This document shows, one piece after another, positions 8,691 to 16,792 of a stretch of 64,000 nt of DNA (positions are counted from its first letter, which is position 1; each line of letters begins with the position of its first letter). A program made the position numbers and the translations under genes. The DNA is from Rhizobium tropici CIAT 899 (lineage in GTDB: Bacteria > Pseudomonadota > Alphaproteobacteria > Rhizobiales > Rhizobiaceae): contig NC_020061.1 of the NCBI RefSeq assembly GCF_000330885.1, positions 472,717 to 536,716 on the forward strand, given 5' to 3'. The notes under the pieces are model-generated. The model saw only the letters and a program-made list of their open reading frames with translations, was not told the origin of the DNA and ran no database searches.

Positions 8691-9025
8691 GTCTAATCGC
8701 AATCCATTAGTCAAGTTGGTTTGGCCATTCAGTATCGCACCGTATTGCAGCACGCAAAACGGCGTATCAATTCGATAGATCGGGCCTCAGCGTCGTTTTT
8801 TTCTTTACAGCCATCCGGTGCCAGGGGCAGGGTTGTCTTCGCGGTCGACATAGGATCGCCGCATAATGGGTCTTCGCAGGGTGGACCTTCCTTTGTTCAA
8901 AACGCAAGTCTCAACGAGCTGCAGCCGCAACATACGGAATGATCCAACCCACGTCCGTGGCACGGACGCTGAGTACGCCTCAAATCAGATTTGACGCGTT
9001 GAGGTTTAAGGCAGGTACTTTCGCT
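8691..9025 (-). ncRNA. Possible bridge-RNA end of the IS110-family element
   Basis: This 335-base non-coding stretch lies downstream of the transposase. In the IS1111 subgroup the bridge RNA that guides target choice is encoded in that position. Two compact hairpins are visible: CGTCCGT/ACGGACG (8952-8968, 3-base loop), and CAAATC/GATTTG (about 8980-8992). The RNA boundaries and guide loops cannot be assigned by eye, so this is an inference from element type and position. Confidence 0.35.
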
Positions 9026-10069
9026 TTATACGGGAGCGCCAGCCAATGCGTTGAACATTTCTCCTGTTTTGAGCATACTATGCATGATGACGGCAAGCTT
9101 TCGGGCGACCGCCACCGCAGCGCGCTTGAAGCCAAGCCGGTCACGCAGCTTGAGCCCCCAATTCTTCAGACTGCATTCGGTCCTAGCACTGGTTCTTGTA
9201 AGAAGCACCATCGCCGCTTCGTAAAGCAGCCCACGCAGACGGTTGTCGCCTCGTCGCGAGATATGGCCGTCATAATCGACCTCTCCTGATTGATAACGCC
9301 GCGTTGTCAATCCAAGCCAGGCGCCAACGGAGCGCGACTTTTTAAAGTTGTCTGGGTCTTCGATTGCGGCGACATACGAGATGGCGGTGACGGCGCCGAC
9401 CCCTGGGATCGTCATCAAAAGCTTGGTCTCCTGACTTCCCCGTGCTGCCGCGAGCAACTGGTGATCAAGACCGGCAGCGCGTCTTCGTATGTCGCACCAG
9501 GCGTCGAGCAGAGGCAATATGATCTTAGCCAAGGCGTCATTCCCATCCAGGAATTGTCTCACGTTCCCGTCAAATATTCGCCCCCTCCCTTTCGGGACAA
9601 TGAGACCGAAAGTCTTCATCAGACCGCGAATTTGATTGCTGAGCTGGGTCGAGATGCTGAGCAACTGATTGCGAGCGGTCACCAGCGTGCGTGTCAGCAT
9701 GCTGTCGAATGCCTTTACCCGAACCGTCTTGTAGAATCCGGCTTCGGCCAAATGAGCTAAGCCATCCGCGTCATTGGCATCCGTCTTGTTGAGCGTCTCA
9801 TCCAAAATCCTTTGGGCGTGCCGCGCTTCGATGCAGATCGCCGGCACTCCTTCGGCCGTGAGCGCATGATAGAACCACGTAGATAACGGACCCGTCTCGA
9901 ATACAACGCGCTTGGCGTGAGGGGCGTGCCTGCGGATCATCTCCGACAAAAGTTTTGGGTCGGATGGGCACTTTCCCCGCCAGATCCGCTTCCCCTCCTG
10001 TCGGATCGAGATTGCAGTTTCTTTCAATGAAACGTCCAGCCCTATATATTGGTCCACGGTTGCCTCCAT
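9026..10069 (-). CDS. IS110-family transposase (DEDD recombinase)
   Basis: A 347-residue transposase. The N-terminal RuvC-like DEDD domain begins YIGLDVSLKETAISI (first Asp) and continues with FETGPLSTWFYHAL (Glu) and NKTDANDADGLA (Asp pair). The C-terminal transposase-20 domain contains LMTIPGVGAVTAISYVAAI and carries the conserved Ser region near GLTTRRYQSGE. The ATG giving MEATVDQYIG was preferred over an upstream in-frame ATG because it gives the usual start. Intact and possibly active. Confidence 0.92.
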   Translation of the reverse strand: MEATVDQYIGLDVSLKETAISIRQEGKRIWRGKCPSDPKLLSEMIRRHAPHAKRVVFETGPLSTWFYHALTAEGVPAICIEARHAQRILDETLNKTDANDADGLAHLAEAGFYKTVRVKAFDSMLTRTLVTARNQLLSISTQLSNQIRGLMKTFGLIVPKGRGRIFDGNVRQFLDGNDALAKIILPLLDAWCDIRRRAAGLDHQLLAAARGSQETKLLMTIPGVGAVTAISYVAAIEDPDNFKKSRSVGAWLGLTTRRYQSGEVDYDGHISRRGDNRLRGLLYEAAMVLLTRTSARTECSLKNWGLKLRDRLGFKRAAVAVARKLAVIMHSMLKTGEMFNALAGAPV

Positions 10070-11414
10070 TTGATGTTTGGGCCCGGTTCCAATCGTGAGC
10101 CCGTATTTCCATCTTATCGGGGGCAACCACCCCCGCCAGTAGACATTTCGTGCCTAGCATCGGGTGACGCGCGCCGCGATTACCCCATGTTCAAGTATGC
10201 CTGCCGCCATTGCGACCGCACCGGCATCAACACGCCTGTCATTCTCGCGCCAATGCCCGCGCAGGCCTTGCCGGGCAGCATCGCCACGGCCTCGACACTG
10301 GCCTTCGCGCTCGTCCATAAATATGTCGATGGCACGCCGCTCTACCGCCTGGCCCAGGCCTTCGAGCGTGCCGGTGTTCCCGTCAGCCGCGGCGCTCTCG
10401 GGCATTGGGTGATCGGATCGAGCGAGAGGCATCTCTCCCGAATCTATGACGCCCTGAAATTGCGGCTCAGGGCGCAGCCGCTCATCCATGGTGACGAGAC
10501 CACGGTCCAGGTCTTGAAGGAAAAGGACAAGGAAGCCACCAGCACATCCTTCATGTGGGCATACAGGAGCGGGGAAGACAGCGGCGAGCCAATCGTGCTG
10601 CTCGATTATCAACCCGGCCGCGGCCAGATTTATCCGCAGGCCTTCCTCGGCGACTACCGCGGCATCTTGATGAGCGATGGCTACACCGCCTGGCGCACAT
10701 TGAACGGCGCGACCCATGTTGGGTGTATGGCCCATTCCAGGCGTCGCTTCGTCGACGCGCTCAAGGCAAGGAAGAAAGGCGGCGGTCCGCCGGAGCAGGC
10801 GCTCAAGTTCTTCGCGCAGCTCTACCGGATTGAAAGCCAGGCGCGCAATGAGAAGCCGGATAAGGACGAAACGCGAGATCACTGCATCCACCGCTTCCGC
10901 CAGCAACACAGCGTCCCCATCCTGAACGCTCTCAAGGCATGGCTCGACGACATCGCGCCGAAGGTCTTGCCCGATACCAAGCTTGGCGATGCCGTGTCCT
11001 ACACCCTGAACCAATGGGAGTACCTGACGCGCTATACAGAAGACGGCAGGATGCCGATCGACAACAACTTGCTTGAGCGCGACATCAGGATTTTTGCCAC
11101 GGGAAGAAAGAGTTGGCTGTTCAGCGACACCGTGGACGGAGCCAAGGCCAGTGCCGTCATCTACAGCCTCATGCTGACATGCCGCGCCTGCGGCATCGAA
11201 CCCTTGGCTTATCTGCGTCACGTCCTTACCGAATTACCGCAGCGTGTCATCGAAGCCGACATCACCGACCTGCTGCCCTTCAACTTCGCTGAAACGCTGA
11301 AACCGCCGCTGCATGATCCAATGGCAGCCGTCTGACGGCGACCCCGGTCAAACGGGCCGCGTCAACGCGCATGGAAATGAGCGCTTACGAATAGCGTCAG
11401 CAGAACGGCGCTGT

Positions 11415-11666
11415 TCATTTCTCGACCGGTGGCTGGGGTTTGATGAGACCGCCAAACCCATCCCGAACGACGTTGATCAGGGTCTTGGACGCCCCAAGGA
11501 CAGCGACGATAGCGGCGGTATAGGTCGGGCTGATCCACGACTGAGAGCATTCGAGAAGCCCCGTTGTCAACTGAGTGCAGCCGGTGGCGATCAGGAATGC
11601 CGTGACGGCCGCGAGAACGGCGATCAGGATATTCGGAAGATTGTGAATTGCGTTCGTATTGAACAT
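11415..11666 (-). CDS. Small prophage membrane protein, holin-like
   Basis: An 83-residue protein with two hydrophobic segments (NILIAVLAAVTAFLIATGC, and SPTYTAAIVAVLGASKTLINVV) separated by a short polar loop, and a charged end (GLIKPQPPVEK). Size and topology suit a phage holin. A GGAAAG site precedes the ATG. The stop overlaps the next start in ATGA (11415-11418), coupling it to the peptide gene that IS66 later split. No family was firmly recognised, so holin is an inference from topology and neighbours. Confidence 0.5.
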   Translation of the reverse strand: MFNTNAIHNLPNILIAVLAAVTAFLIATGCTQLTTGLLECSQSWISPTYTAAIVAVLGASKTLINVVRDGFGGLIKPQPPVEK

Positions 11667-11758
11667 GATGGCTTTCCTTTGCTGAGCGGCCTTGGCCTGC
11701 TGGAGAGCGCTGGAGACGACCGCCTAGTACCGTTCCGCAGAGATTCTGACGGGTTGAG

Positions 11759-12031
11759 CTATCGCAAGATTGGCAGCGCTTCGGGTTGTACGAGCAATTG
11801 AATGCTTCGCGCTTCTCCAGGCTGGCGTTGAATGAGACCGGCCTTTTCCAGGGTTATCACCATCTGGTGTACAGACGGTGCGGTCACCTCAAAGTGGCGA
11901 CGCATGTCCGCTTCTGCCGGGGAGCGTTTGAAGATCCTGGTGTAGGCATAAATGAAGGCCAGGTATTGGCCCTGCAGCTGCGTGAACTGTGGCGCTCCGG
12001 CAGGAGGCTCTTTGCCAAACGTTTGATTCAT
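11759..12031 (-). CDS. Winged-helix DNA-binding protein carried by the IS630
   Basis: A 90-residue protein with a MarR/LexA-like winged helix: GQYLAFIYAYTRIFKRSPAEAD, then MRRHFEVTAPSVHQMVITLEKAGLIQRQPG. It is transcribed away from the IS630 transposase and lies between the element's left repeat and the transposase start. It is therefore a passenger and may regulate the transposase. I recall similar small proteins beside other IS630-type transposases, but cannot verify it here. Confidence 0.6.
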   Translation of the reverse strand: MNQTFGKEPPAGAPQFTQLQGQYLAFIYAYTRIFKRSPAEADMRRHFEVTAPSVHQMVITLEKAGLIQRQPGEARSIQLLVQPEALPILR

Positions 12032-13059
12032 TTGAGTTTAACCTGTGTTTCATCGCATCAGGAGGCTCAAATGAATATAAGATATCATGTGGAACTCAAC
12101 CAGCTTGAACGTGAGCAACTGAACGCTCTTTTGAGCGGTGGCCGTCACTCGGCGCGCAGGCTCAAGCGTGCACAAATCCTGTTGGCGGCGAATGAGGGTG
12201 TGAGCGACGAGGTCATCGCTGCGACTTTGAATGTCAGCGGATCGACCATCTATCGCACCAAGCGCCGCCTGGTAGAGGCCAATCTCGAAGGCGCGTTGAG
12301 TGAGGAGCCACGGCCCGGCGTTGCCCGCAAACTATCAGCCAAGGAGGAAGCACTGCTGGTGGCGACGGCTTGCTCAACTCCGCCGCCCGGCCGGGCACGT
12401 TGGACGCTTGAGCTTCTGGCTGACGAGATGATCAAGCTGACCGATCACGCGCAGATCTCCTGCGAGACCGTGCGCCGAAGGCTTGGTGAAAATCATCTCA
12501 AGCCATGGCGAAAAGACATGTGGTGCATTCCCAAGGTCGACGGGGAATATGTCGCCCGAATGGAAGACGTCCTGGACCTGTATGCCGAAGCCCCAGACCC
12601 GCAAAGGCCGGTTGTCTGCTTTGACGAAAGCCCGGTCCAACTGATTGGCGAGGCGCGGGACCCCATTTCTGCAAAGCCGATGCAGCCCTTGCGCTACGAT
12701 TGTGAATATCGCCGCAATGGCACCGTCAATCTTTTCGTTTTCTTGGACGCGCATCAGCCATGGCGGCGGGTGAAGGTCACCGATCGGCGCACCAACAAGG
12801 ACTTCGCCGAGTGCATGCGCGAACTGGTCGACATTGACTATGCTGACGCAAAGACCATTCGTGTTGTTATGGACAATCTCTCTACCCATTCACCCGGCGC
12901 GCTATACGACGCGTTTCCTGCCGCCGAAGCCCGTCGTGTGCTCAAGCGGCTTGAATTCCACCACACGCCGAAACACGCAAGTTGGCTGAATATGGTCGAG
13001 ACGTACGCATTCGGCGAGTACCGCATTAATTTCGTATTTGCACGTGATAAGCTCTCGCA

Positions 13060-13293
13060 ATGGATATCGACGAAGACAAGATCGACGATGCGGTGCTGGC
13101 GCTGTTGTGGCTGACGCTGCATGACGGGTATCGAGCCTGGAAGGGTTTGGACTGGGAGACGACGGATCGTTTGTTCAAGAAGGGGCTGATCGCCGATCCG
13201 GTGAACAAGTCGAAGTCGTTGATCTTAACGGATGAAGGCCTGCAACGGTCAGAGGAGCTGTTTCGGGAACTGTTTACGCGGCCGCCGCAATAG
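13060..13293 (+). CDS. DUF6429-family passenger gene of the IS66
   Basis: A 77-residue acidic protein beginning [20 protein letters not shown], then [19 protein letters not shown] and a wing-like [18 protein letters not shown]. The pattern matches DUF6429, small proteins I have seen near IS66 transposases. It lies inside the inverted ends, convergent with tnpC and overlapping its 3' end by 20 bases. Function unknown; the shape (helix bundle followed by TDEG) resembles a minimal winged helix. Confidence 0.65.
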   Translation: MDIDEDKIDDAVLALLWLTLHDGYRAWKGLDWETTDRLFKKGLIADPVNKSKSLILTDEGLQRSEELFRELFTRPPQ

Positions 13294-14932
13294 GTGCCGC
13301 CTTTTCGGCCTTCCAAGCCCACGGCAACAACTCGTCGATCCTGTTTGCCGGGTGGTCGGCGATACGGGCAAGCACATCGGCAAGCCAGGCCTGCGGATCG
13401 ACATGGTTCATCTTTGCGGTGACGATCAAACTGTACATGGCGGCAGCTCGTTGACCACCACGGTCGGAGCCGGCGAATAGCCAAGCCTTTCTTCCCAATG
13501 CAATTCCGCGCAGCGAACGCTCTGCCGCGTTGTTCGACAGGCAGATCCGGCCATCGTCGAGGAAACGAGTAAACGATACCCAGCGGTTCAACATGTAGTC
13601 GAACGCTTTGGCCAGATCATTGTCGCGAGACAGCTTGGCACGTTGCTCGCGCACCCACCGCTCCATGTTGGCGATCAGTGGCTTGCTATGCTGCTGACGC
13701 GTCGCCTTGCGCTCATCGGCCGTCTGGCCATTGATCTGACGTTCGATCTCGAACAGCGCATCGATCCGGCGCACCATCTCGATGGCGATTGGTGAGATGA
13801 CGGCAGCGGGTTTGCCCTGAGCCTTGCGCCGGGCATTGGCCTCGAGATCGGCCATGATGAAGAATGGTCGCCTTGCGTGCGCCCAGCACGCTGCCTCATA
13901 GATCGGACCTGGACTGCGATCAGGAAGATAGAGCTTGGTATAACCGCCATAGGCATCTGCTTGCAGGATGCCGCAATAGCCGGCCAGATGCGCCTGCGGA
14001 TGGTCACCGCTGCGGTCGCGGGAATAATAGAACATCGCCGACGGCGGCGCCGTGCCACCGAACGGGGCATCATCGTGCACATATGTCCAGATCCGAGCAG
14101 TATCGGTCTTGCCGGCTGCGAGAACCGGAACCGTGGTATCGTCGCCGTGAATCCGCTCGGCTGCAAAGGTGTGAGCCTCGATCCGCCTCAGGATTGGATC
14201 AAGGGCATGGCAACAAGAACCGATAGCATCGGCTGCCGTCGACAGGCTGATTGACACGCCCTCAAGCGCAAATCGTTCCACCTGACGATTAAGGGGAATG
14301 TGTTGGCCGAATTTGTCGTAGAGGATCATCGCCAGAAGGCTTGGACCTGCCCAGCCTCTGGGAATGACGTGGAATGGGGCCGGTGCCTGGCTGATCTTCT
14401 CGCAGTCGCGGCAGGTGAACTTCTCGCGCACCGTCTGAATGACTTTCCAGGAGCGTGGAATGCTCTCCATCGTCTCGGTGACATCTTCGCCCAGCTTGCG
14501 CAGCCGGTCACTACCGCAGCAGCTGCAGGCGACCGGACCGGGCACAACGACACGCTCGCGCGGCAGGTGATCGGGGAATGGCTTCTTAACGGGGCGTTTG
14601 CGTGTGAAGCCGGCGACAGCAATGGGGGCGGCCGCAGCAATGGCCATTTCAGCGGCAAGTTCATCCTCGGTGGCCGCCGCCTCGGCATCCTCGAGCATCA
14701 GCTCCATTTGAGCGATCAGCCTGGCAGTCCGCTCCGATTTCTGACCACGCAATTGCCTTTGCAGCTTTTCGATATGGACCTTCTGACGCAGAATGGTGGC
14801 TTGATCGTCCGCTTCCTTGGCTTTGGCGACGGCAAGTTCGGCTAAGGCAACGGCGCGCTCCGCACGCGCCACGACCAGCTCTGCTTCAAGTGCAGCGGCA
14901 TAATCGGAGTGGTTTTCCAGGCCGTTTTCCAT
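13274..14932 (-). CDS. tnpC: IS66 transposase TnpC
   Basis: A roughly 552-residue IS66 transposase. It has an N-terminal leucine-rich coiled coil ([21 protein letters not shown]), a zinc-finger region ([18 protein letters not shown] and FTCRDCEKI), then the DDE domain with [23 protein letters not shown] and [19 protein letters not shown]. The C-terminal IS66 domain ends PWAWKAEK. The ATG giving [13 protein letters not shown] was chosen over one 31 codons upstream that runs into tnpB; both are possible. Intact. Confidence 0.9.
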   Translation of the reverse strand: MENGLENHSDYAAALEAELVVARAERAVALAELAVAKAKEADDQATILRQKVHIEKLQRQLRGQKSERTARLIAQMELMLEDAEAAATEDELAAEMAIAAAAPIAVAGFTRKRPVKKPFPDHLPRERVVVPGPVACSCCGSDRLRKLGEDVTETMESIPRSWKVIQTVREKFTCRDCEKISQAPAPFHVIPRGWAGPSLLAMILYDKFGQHIPLNRQVERFALEGVSISLSTAADAIGSCCHALDPILRRIEAHTFAAERIHGDDTTVPVLAAGKTDTARIWTYVHDDAPFGGTAPPSAMFYYSRDRSGDHPQAHLAGYCGILQADAYGGYTKLYLPDRSPGPIYEAACWAHARRPFFIMADLEANARRKAQGKPAAVISPIAIEMVRRIDALFEIERQINGQTADERKATRQQHSKPLIANMERWVREQRAKLSRDNDLAKAFDYMLNRWVSFTRFLDDGRICLSNNAAERSLRGIALGRKAWLFAGSDRGGQRAAAMYSLIVTAKMNHVDPQAWLADVLARIADHPANRIDELLPWAWKAEKAAPIAAAA

Positions 14933-15000
14933 GTCCGGATCAAACCACAAAGCCACTGATTTGCATAGCTTTTCTTCAAGGTTCGAGCCGCAAAATGCAC

Positions 15001-15348
15001 CTATCCGGCGCTCGTCGGACGCCATGTCTGTTGCGGATTTCGCCAGTCTATTCCCTCAAGAAGGTAGGACATCTGCCCGGCTGTAAGGGCAATGGCTCCG
15101 TCCACTGTCGCCGGCCAAATAAAGTGGCCTCGGTCGAGCCGTTTGGCATAAAGCGATAGTCCGACACCGTCATGCCATAGGGCCTTGATCAATCGACCAT
15201 TTCTCCCGCGGAAAACAAAAACGTCGCCCTGGAACGGATTGCGGCCAAGCCCCTCTTGCACGATGAGAGCCAACCCCTGCATACCCTTGCGCATATCGCA
15301 GTGACCGCTGGCAATCCACACTCTGACGTTCGAACTGATCGGGATCAT
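15001..15348 (-). CDS. tnpB: IS66 accessory protein TnpB
   Basis: A 115-residue Tnp[50 protein letters not shown], and [30 protein letters not shown]. Overlaps the tnpA stop by 4 bases (ATGA-type), so the two are coupled. Intact. Confidence 0.93.
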   Translation of the reverse strand: MIPISSNVRVWIASGHCDMRKGMQGLALIVQEGLGRNPFQGDVFVFRGRNGRLIKALWHDGVGLSLYAKRLDRGHFIWPATVDGAIALTAGQMSYLLEGIDWRNPQQTWRPTSAG

Positions 15349-15722
15349 CGTCCCTCCAGCACATCAAGCACGCGCGACAACGTCGAGGCATCAAAGTCAC
15401 GAGTGACCCGCACCGACCGGCCCCGGCCAACATGGATTTCGATCGCAGAAGACGCCGTCGCAGCCGGCATTCCCATTGCCGAGTCCGGCGCCTGTTGTAC
15501 CTTCACCGGAACGAAGGCGCGCGGCTCTTCCGCTCTCTCTGCAACACCAAGCTCACGACGCCACCGATAAACCAGTGACCGATCAACGTCGTGACGTCGC
15601 GCAACCTCCGTCACCGTCATCTCGCCAGTCAGCGTCTCCGAAACGATCGATTCCTTGGAAGTTCGTGTGAACTTCCGGCGCCGCATACTGCCCGCCAAAA
15701 TCTCAAGCTGATGGATAGACAC
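15345..15722 (-). CDS. tnpA: IS66 accessory protein TnpA
   Basis: A 125-residue OrfA with an N-terminal HTH (KESIVSETLTGEMTVTEVARRHDVDRSLVYRWRREL). The C-terminal segment ends [23 protein letters not shown], the standard IS66 motif just before tnpB. Start at MSIHQLEILAG; a later Met (MRRRKFTR) is also plausible. Confidence 0.88.
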   Translation of the reverse strand: MSIHQLEILAGSMRRRKFTRTSKESIVSETLTGEMTVTEVARRHDVDRSLVYRWRRELGVAERAEEPRAFVPVKVQQAPDSAMGMPAATASSAIEIHVGRGRSVRVTRDFDASTLSRVLDVLEGR

Positions 15723-16029
15723 GTCGTTATCCTCGTTGTTAGCAACGTGGCGATACCGCTCACCTCAGCAAAACATCGCTATCACCGTGACAAAGCAAGG
15801 CGGTCCTCGGCGTGGGGATACGTCGAGATCGAGATTGGCGTTTTGAAAAGCCAATGCCTCGACCGCAGGATCGACGACAAACACAGGATGATTGCAGAGA
15901 TCAATGCTTGGCAGCAGCAGAGAAACGCGCAAAGGGCACAAATCCAATGGATGTTCACCACCGAAAAAGCCCGTGAAAAACTCCACAAGGCCTATCCAGT
16001 CAAAGAGTCATAATCTCTGCGGAGGGGTA

Positions 16030-16260
16030 CTAGGCCTGTGCGACGAGCACAACGGCATTGACGGTGGTGGTGTGGGATGGATCGGCGCAGATCGTCTCGA
16101 CGCCCGCGTAGGCGGCGCCTTCCTTGGAAACAGTCGCTGGCTTGATCTTGCCGGTGGCAGCGACCGCGGAGAACGCCACATGGGCGATTTCGAGGGCCGA
16201 GCACATGCCAGAGCGCCGGTGCCGCAGTTGAAGACGACGGACGTTGCGCCATCGAATATC
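16030..16260 (-). pseudogene. C-terminal fragment of a prophage protein
   Basis: The minus strand encodes ALEIAHVAFSAVAATGKIKP...HTTTVNAVVLVAQA, ending in TAG exactly at the IS630 insertion target. A plausible preceding segment (FDGATSVVFNCGTGA) lies in another frame, so the gene is probably frameshifted near 16205. Before the IS630 arrived it sat about 60 bases upstream of the holin-like gene at 11666, on the same strand. The family is not recognised. Confidence 0.35.
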
Positions 16261-16792
16261 CGAAGGCTTCGATGCTCCCGACAGTGCGGCGCGGGTAATG
16301 ACCGACTTGACGAATGCTCGCAACGCTGAAGCAAACCAGCTCTACGGCGCCGCTCGCGGGCAGGCCACACCGGTCGATATCTCGCCGGTGCTCGATACGA
16401 TTGACCAGACGCTTTCTCCCGGCGTCACACGAACGGCATCTGATCCGAAATCCATCCGTATCGTTTCCGACGAAGGGGAATTCTTCGTCGCAGAGGACAA
16501 TCAGATCATAGTCGATTGGGTAAATGGCGGGGGCATGATCGCCGATTATGTTGCGCCAATCGTTGTCCCTGAGATGGTTTCAGCGCGCCAATTCAAACTG
16601 CAGCTCCTCGCTGCAGGCCTTCTCGACCAGGTCGATGGATGGGTGAAAACGCAGGACCGATCGGTGCAGATCGCCTATGAATATTCCGGCTCGTTCGTCA
16701 AATCGTCGCCGATGATGCAGGAGGGCTTTCAGGCGATGGGCTTCACGCCCCAGCAGATCGACGACTTCTTCACCGGGGCGGCGAAGCTGTGA
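16244..16792 (+). CDS. Prophage tail-region protein, probably a fusion of remnants
   Basis: A 182-residue protein. Residues 1-65 (ARVMTDLTNARNAEANQLYGAARGQATPVDI) look like the end of one phage protein. Residues 80-182 form a second unit (VSDEGEFFVAEDNQIIVDWVNGG, then VSARQFKLQLLAAGLLDQVDGWV and a Phe-rich end MGFTPQQIDDFF). That second unit resembles small phage proteins found near tail genes. The join is probably a deletion between two genes. It runs opposite to the lysis-like cassette. Confidence 0.45.
   Translation: MRHRISEGFDAPDSAARVMTDLTNARNAEANQLYGAARGQATPVDISPVLDTIDQTLSPGVTRTASDPKSIRIVSDEGEFFVAEDNQIIVDWVNGGGMIADYVAPIVVPEMVSARQFKLQLLAAGLLDQVDGWVKTQDRSVQIAYEYSGSFVKSSPMMQEGFQAMGFTPQQIDDFFTGAAKL

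Larger units (their letters stand above)
8691..10189 (-). mobile_element. IS110-family (IS1111-like) element inside IS66 tnpC
   Basis: The boundaries follow from the interrupted tnpC: the codon series breaks after TT at 8689-8690 and resumes at TT 10190-10191, leaving 1499 bp between. No long target duplication is present, as expected for the family. A 7-bp inverted repeat lies just inside the ends (TAATCGC at 8694-8700, GCGATTA at 10176-10182). Subterminal rather than terminal repeats and a long non-coding stretch downstream of the transposase point to the IS1111 subgroup. Confidence 0.82.
8239..11335 (+). pseudogene. tnpC: IS66 transposase TnpC interrupted by IS110
   Basis: The first part (8239-8690) encodes the N-terminal coiled coil, the charged region and the zinc-binding CPCCRHQMHRMGE. 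The second part (10192-11335) resumes at KYACRHCDRTGINTP and carries the DDE catalytic domain, with LIHGDETTVQVL, LMSDGYTAW and NNLLERDIR. Joining the parts gives 1596 nt, exactly 532 codons, so the gene was intact before the IS110 element arrived at the TT core. The IS66 can no longer supply its own transposase. Confidence 0.9.
7313..11388 (+). mobile_element. IS66-family element, itself interrupted by an IS110-family element
   Basis: The terminal inverted repeats begin GTAAGCGCTCATTTC (7313-7327) and return inverted at 11374-11388. The GTAAGCG start is typical of IS66. An 8-bp direct repeat, GAATAGCG, flanks it at 7305-7312 and 11389-11396, which is the expected IS66 target duplication. The element contains tnpA, tnpB and tnpC in order, with tnpC split by 1.5 kb of IS110-family DNA. 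Confidence 0.93.
7242..11418 (-). pseudogene. 30-codon membrane peptide gene split by IS66
   Basis: Removing the IS66 (7313-11388) and one copy of its 8-bp duplication leaves one short frame on the minus strand. It starts at 11418 with MNSAVLLTLF, continues FITAGTLAIAIGAGLLSIPH and stops at 7242. That is exactly 31 codons including the stop. The product is a single hydrophobic helix, as in phage holins or lysis peptides. Its start overlaps the stop of the upstream gene in ATGA, so the two were translationally coupled. It is too short for usual gene finders and is now broken. Confidence 0.7.
13003..15821 (-). mobile_element. Second IS66-family element, inserted in the IS630 transposase
   Basis: A 2819-bp element with imperfect inverted ends starting GTA (15 of 22 bases match between 13003-13024 and the complement of 15800-15821). 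It is flanked by the 8-bp repeat GTCGAGAC (12995-13002) and GTCGAGAT (15822-15829); the right copy matches the original IS630 codons. It contains tnpA, tnpB and tnpC on the minus strand and a small plus-strand passenger gene. All frames look intact, so it is the best candidate for an active IS66 here. Confidence 0.88.
12071..16013 (+). pseudogene. IS630-family transposase split by IS66
   Basis: The first part (12071-13002) contains the N-terminal HTH (GVSDEVIAATLNVSGSTIYRTKRRL) and two catalytic Asp sites (VVCFDESPVQL, VVMDNLSTH), then SWLNMVE where the reading breaks. The sequence resumes after the nested IS66 at 15822 with VEIEIGVLKSQCLDRRI, which supplies the catalytic Glu, and ends EKLHKAYPVKES at 16013. 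Removing the IS66 and one target copy restores a continuous frame. The ATG at 12071 follows a GGAGG. Confidence 0.9.
11727..16030 (+). mobile_element. IS630-family element carrying a nested IS66
   Basis: The ends are near-perfect inverted repeats: GTACCGTTCCGCAGAGATT from 11727, and the inverted GTACCCCTCCGCAGAGATT ending at 16030. Both are flanked by a TA dinucleotide (11725-11726 and 16031-16032), the IS630/Tc1 target. The inner 2.8 kb at 13003-15821 is a separate IS66. Without it the element is about 1.48 kb and contains a transposase gene and a divergent HTH gene. Confidence 0.9.
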
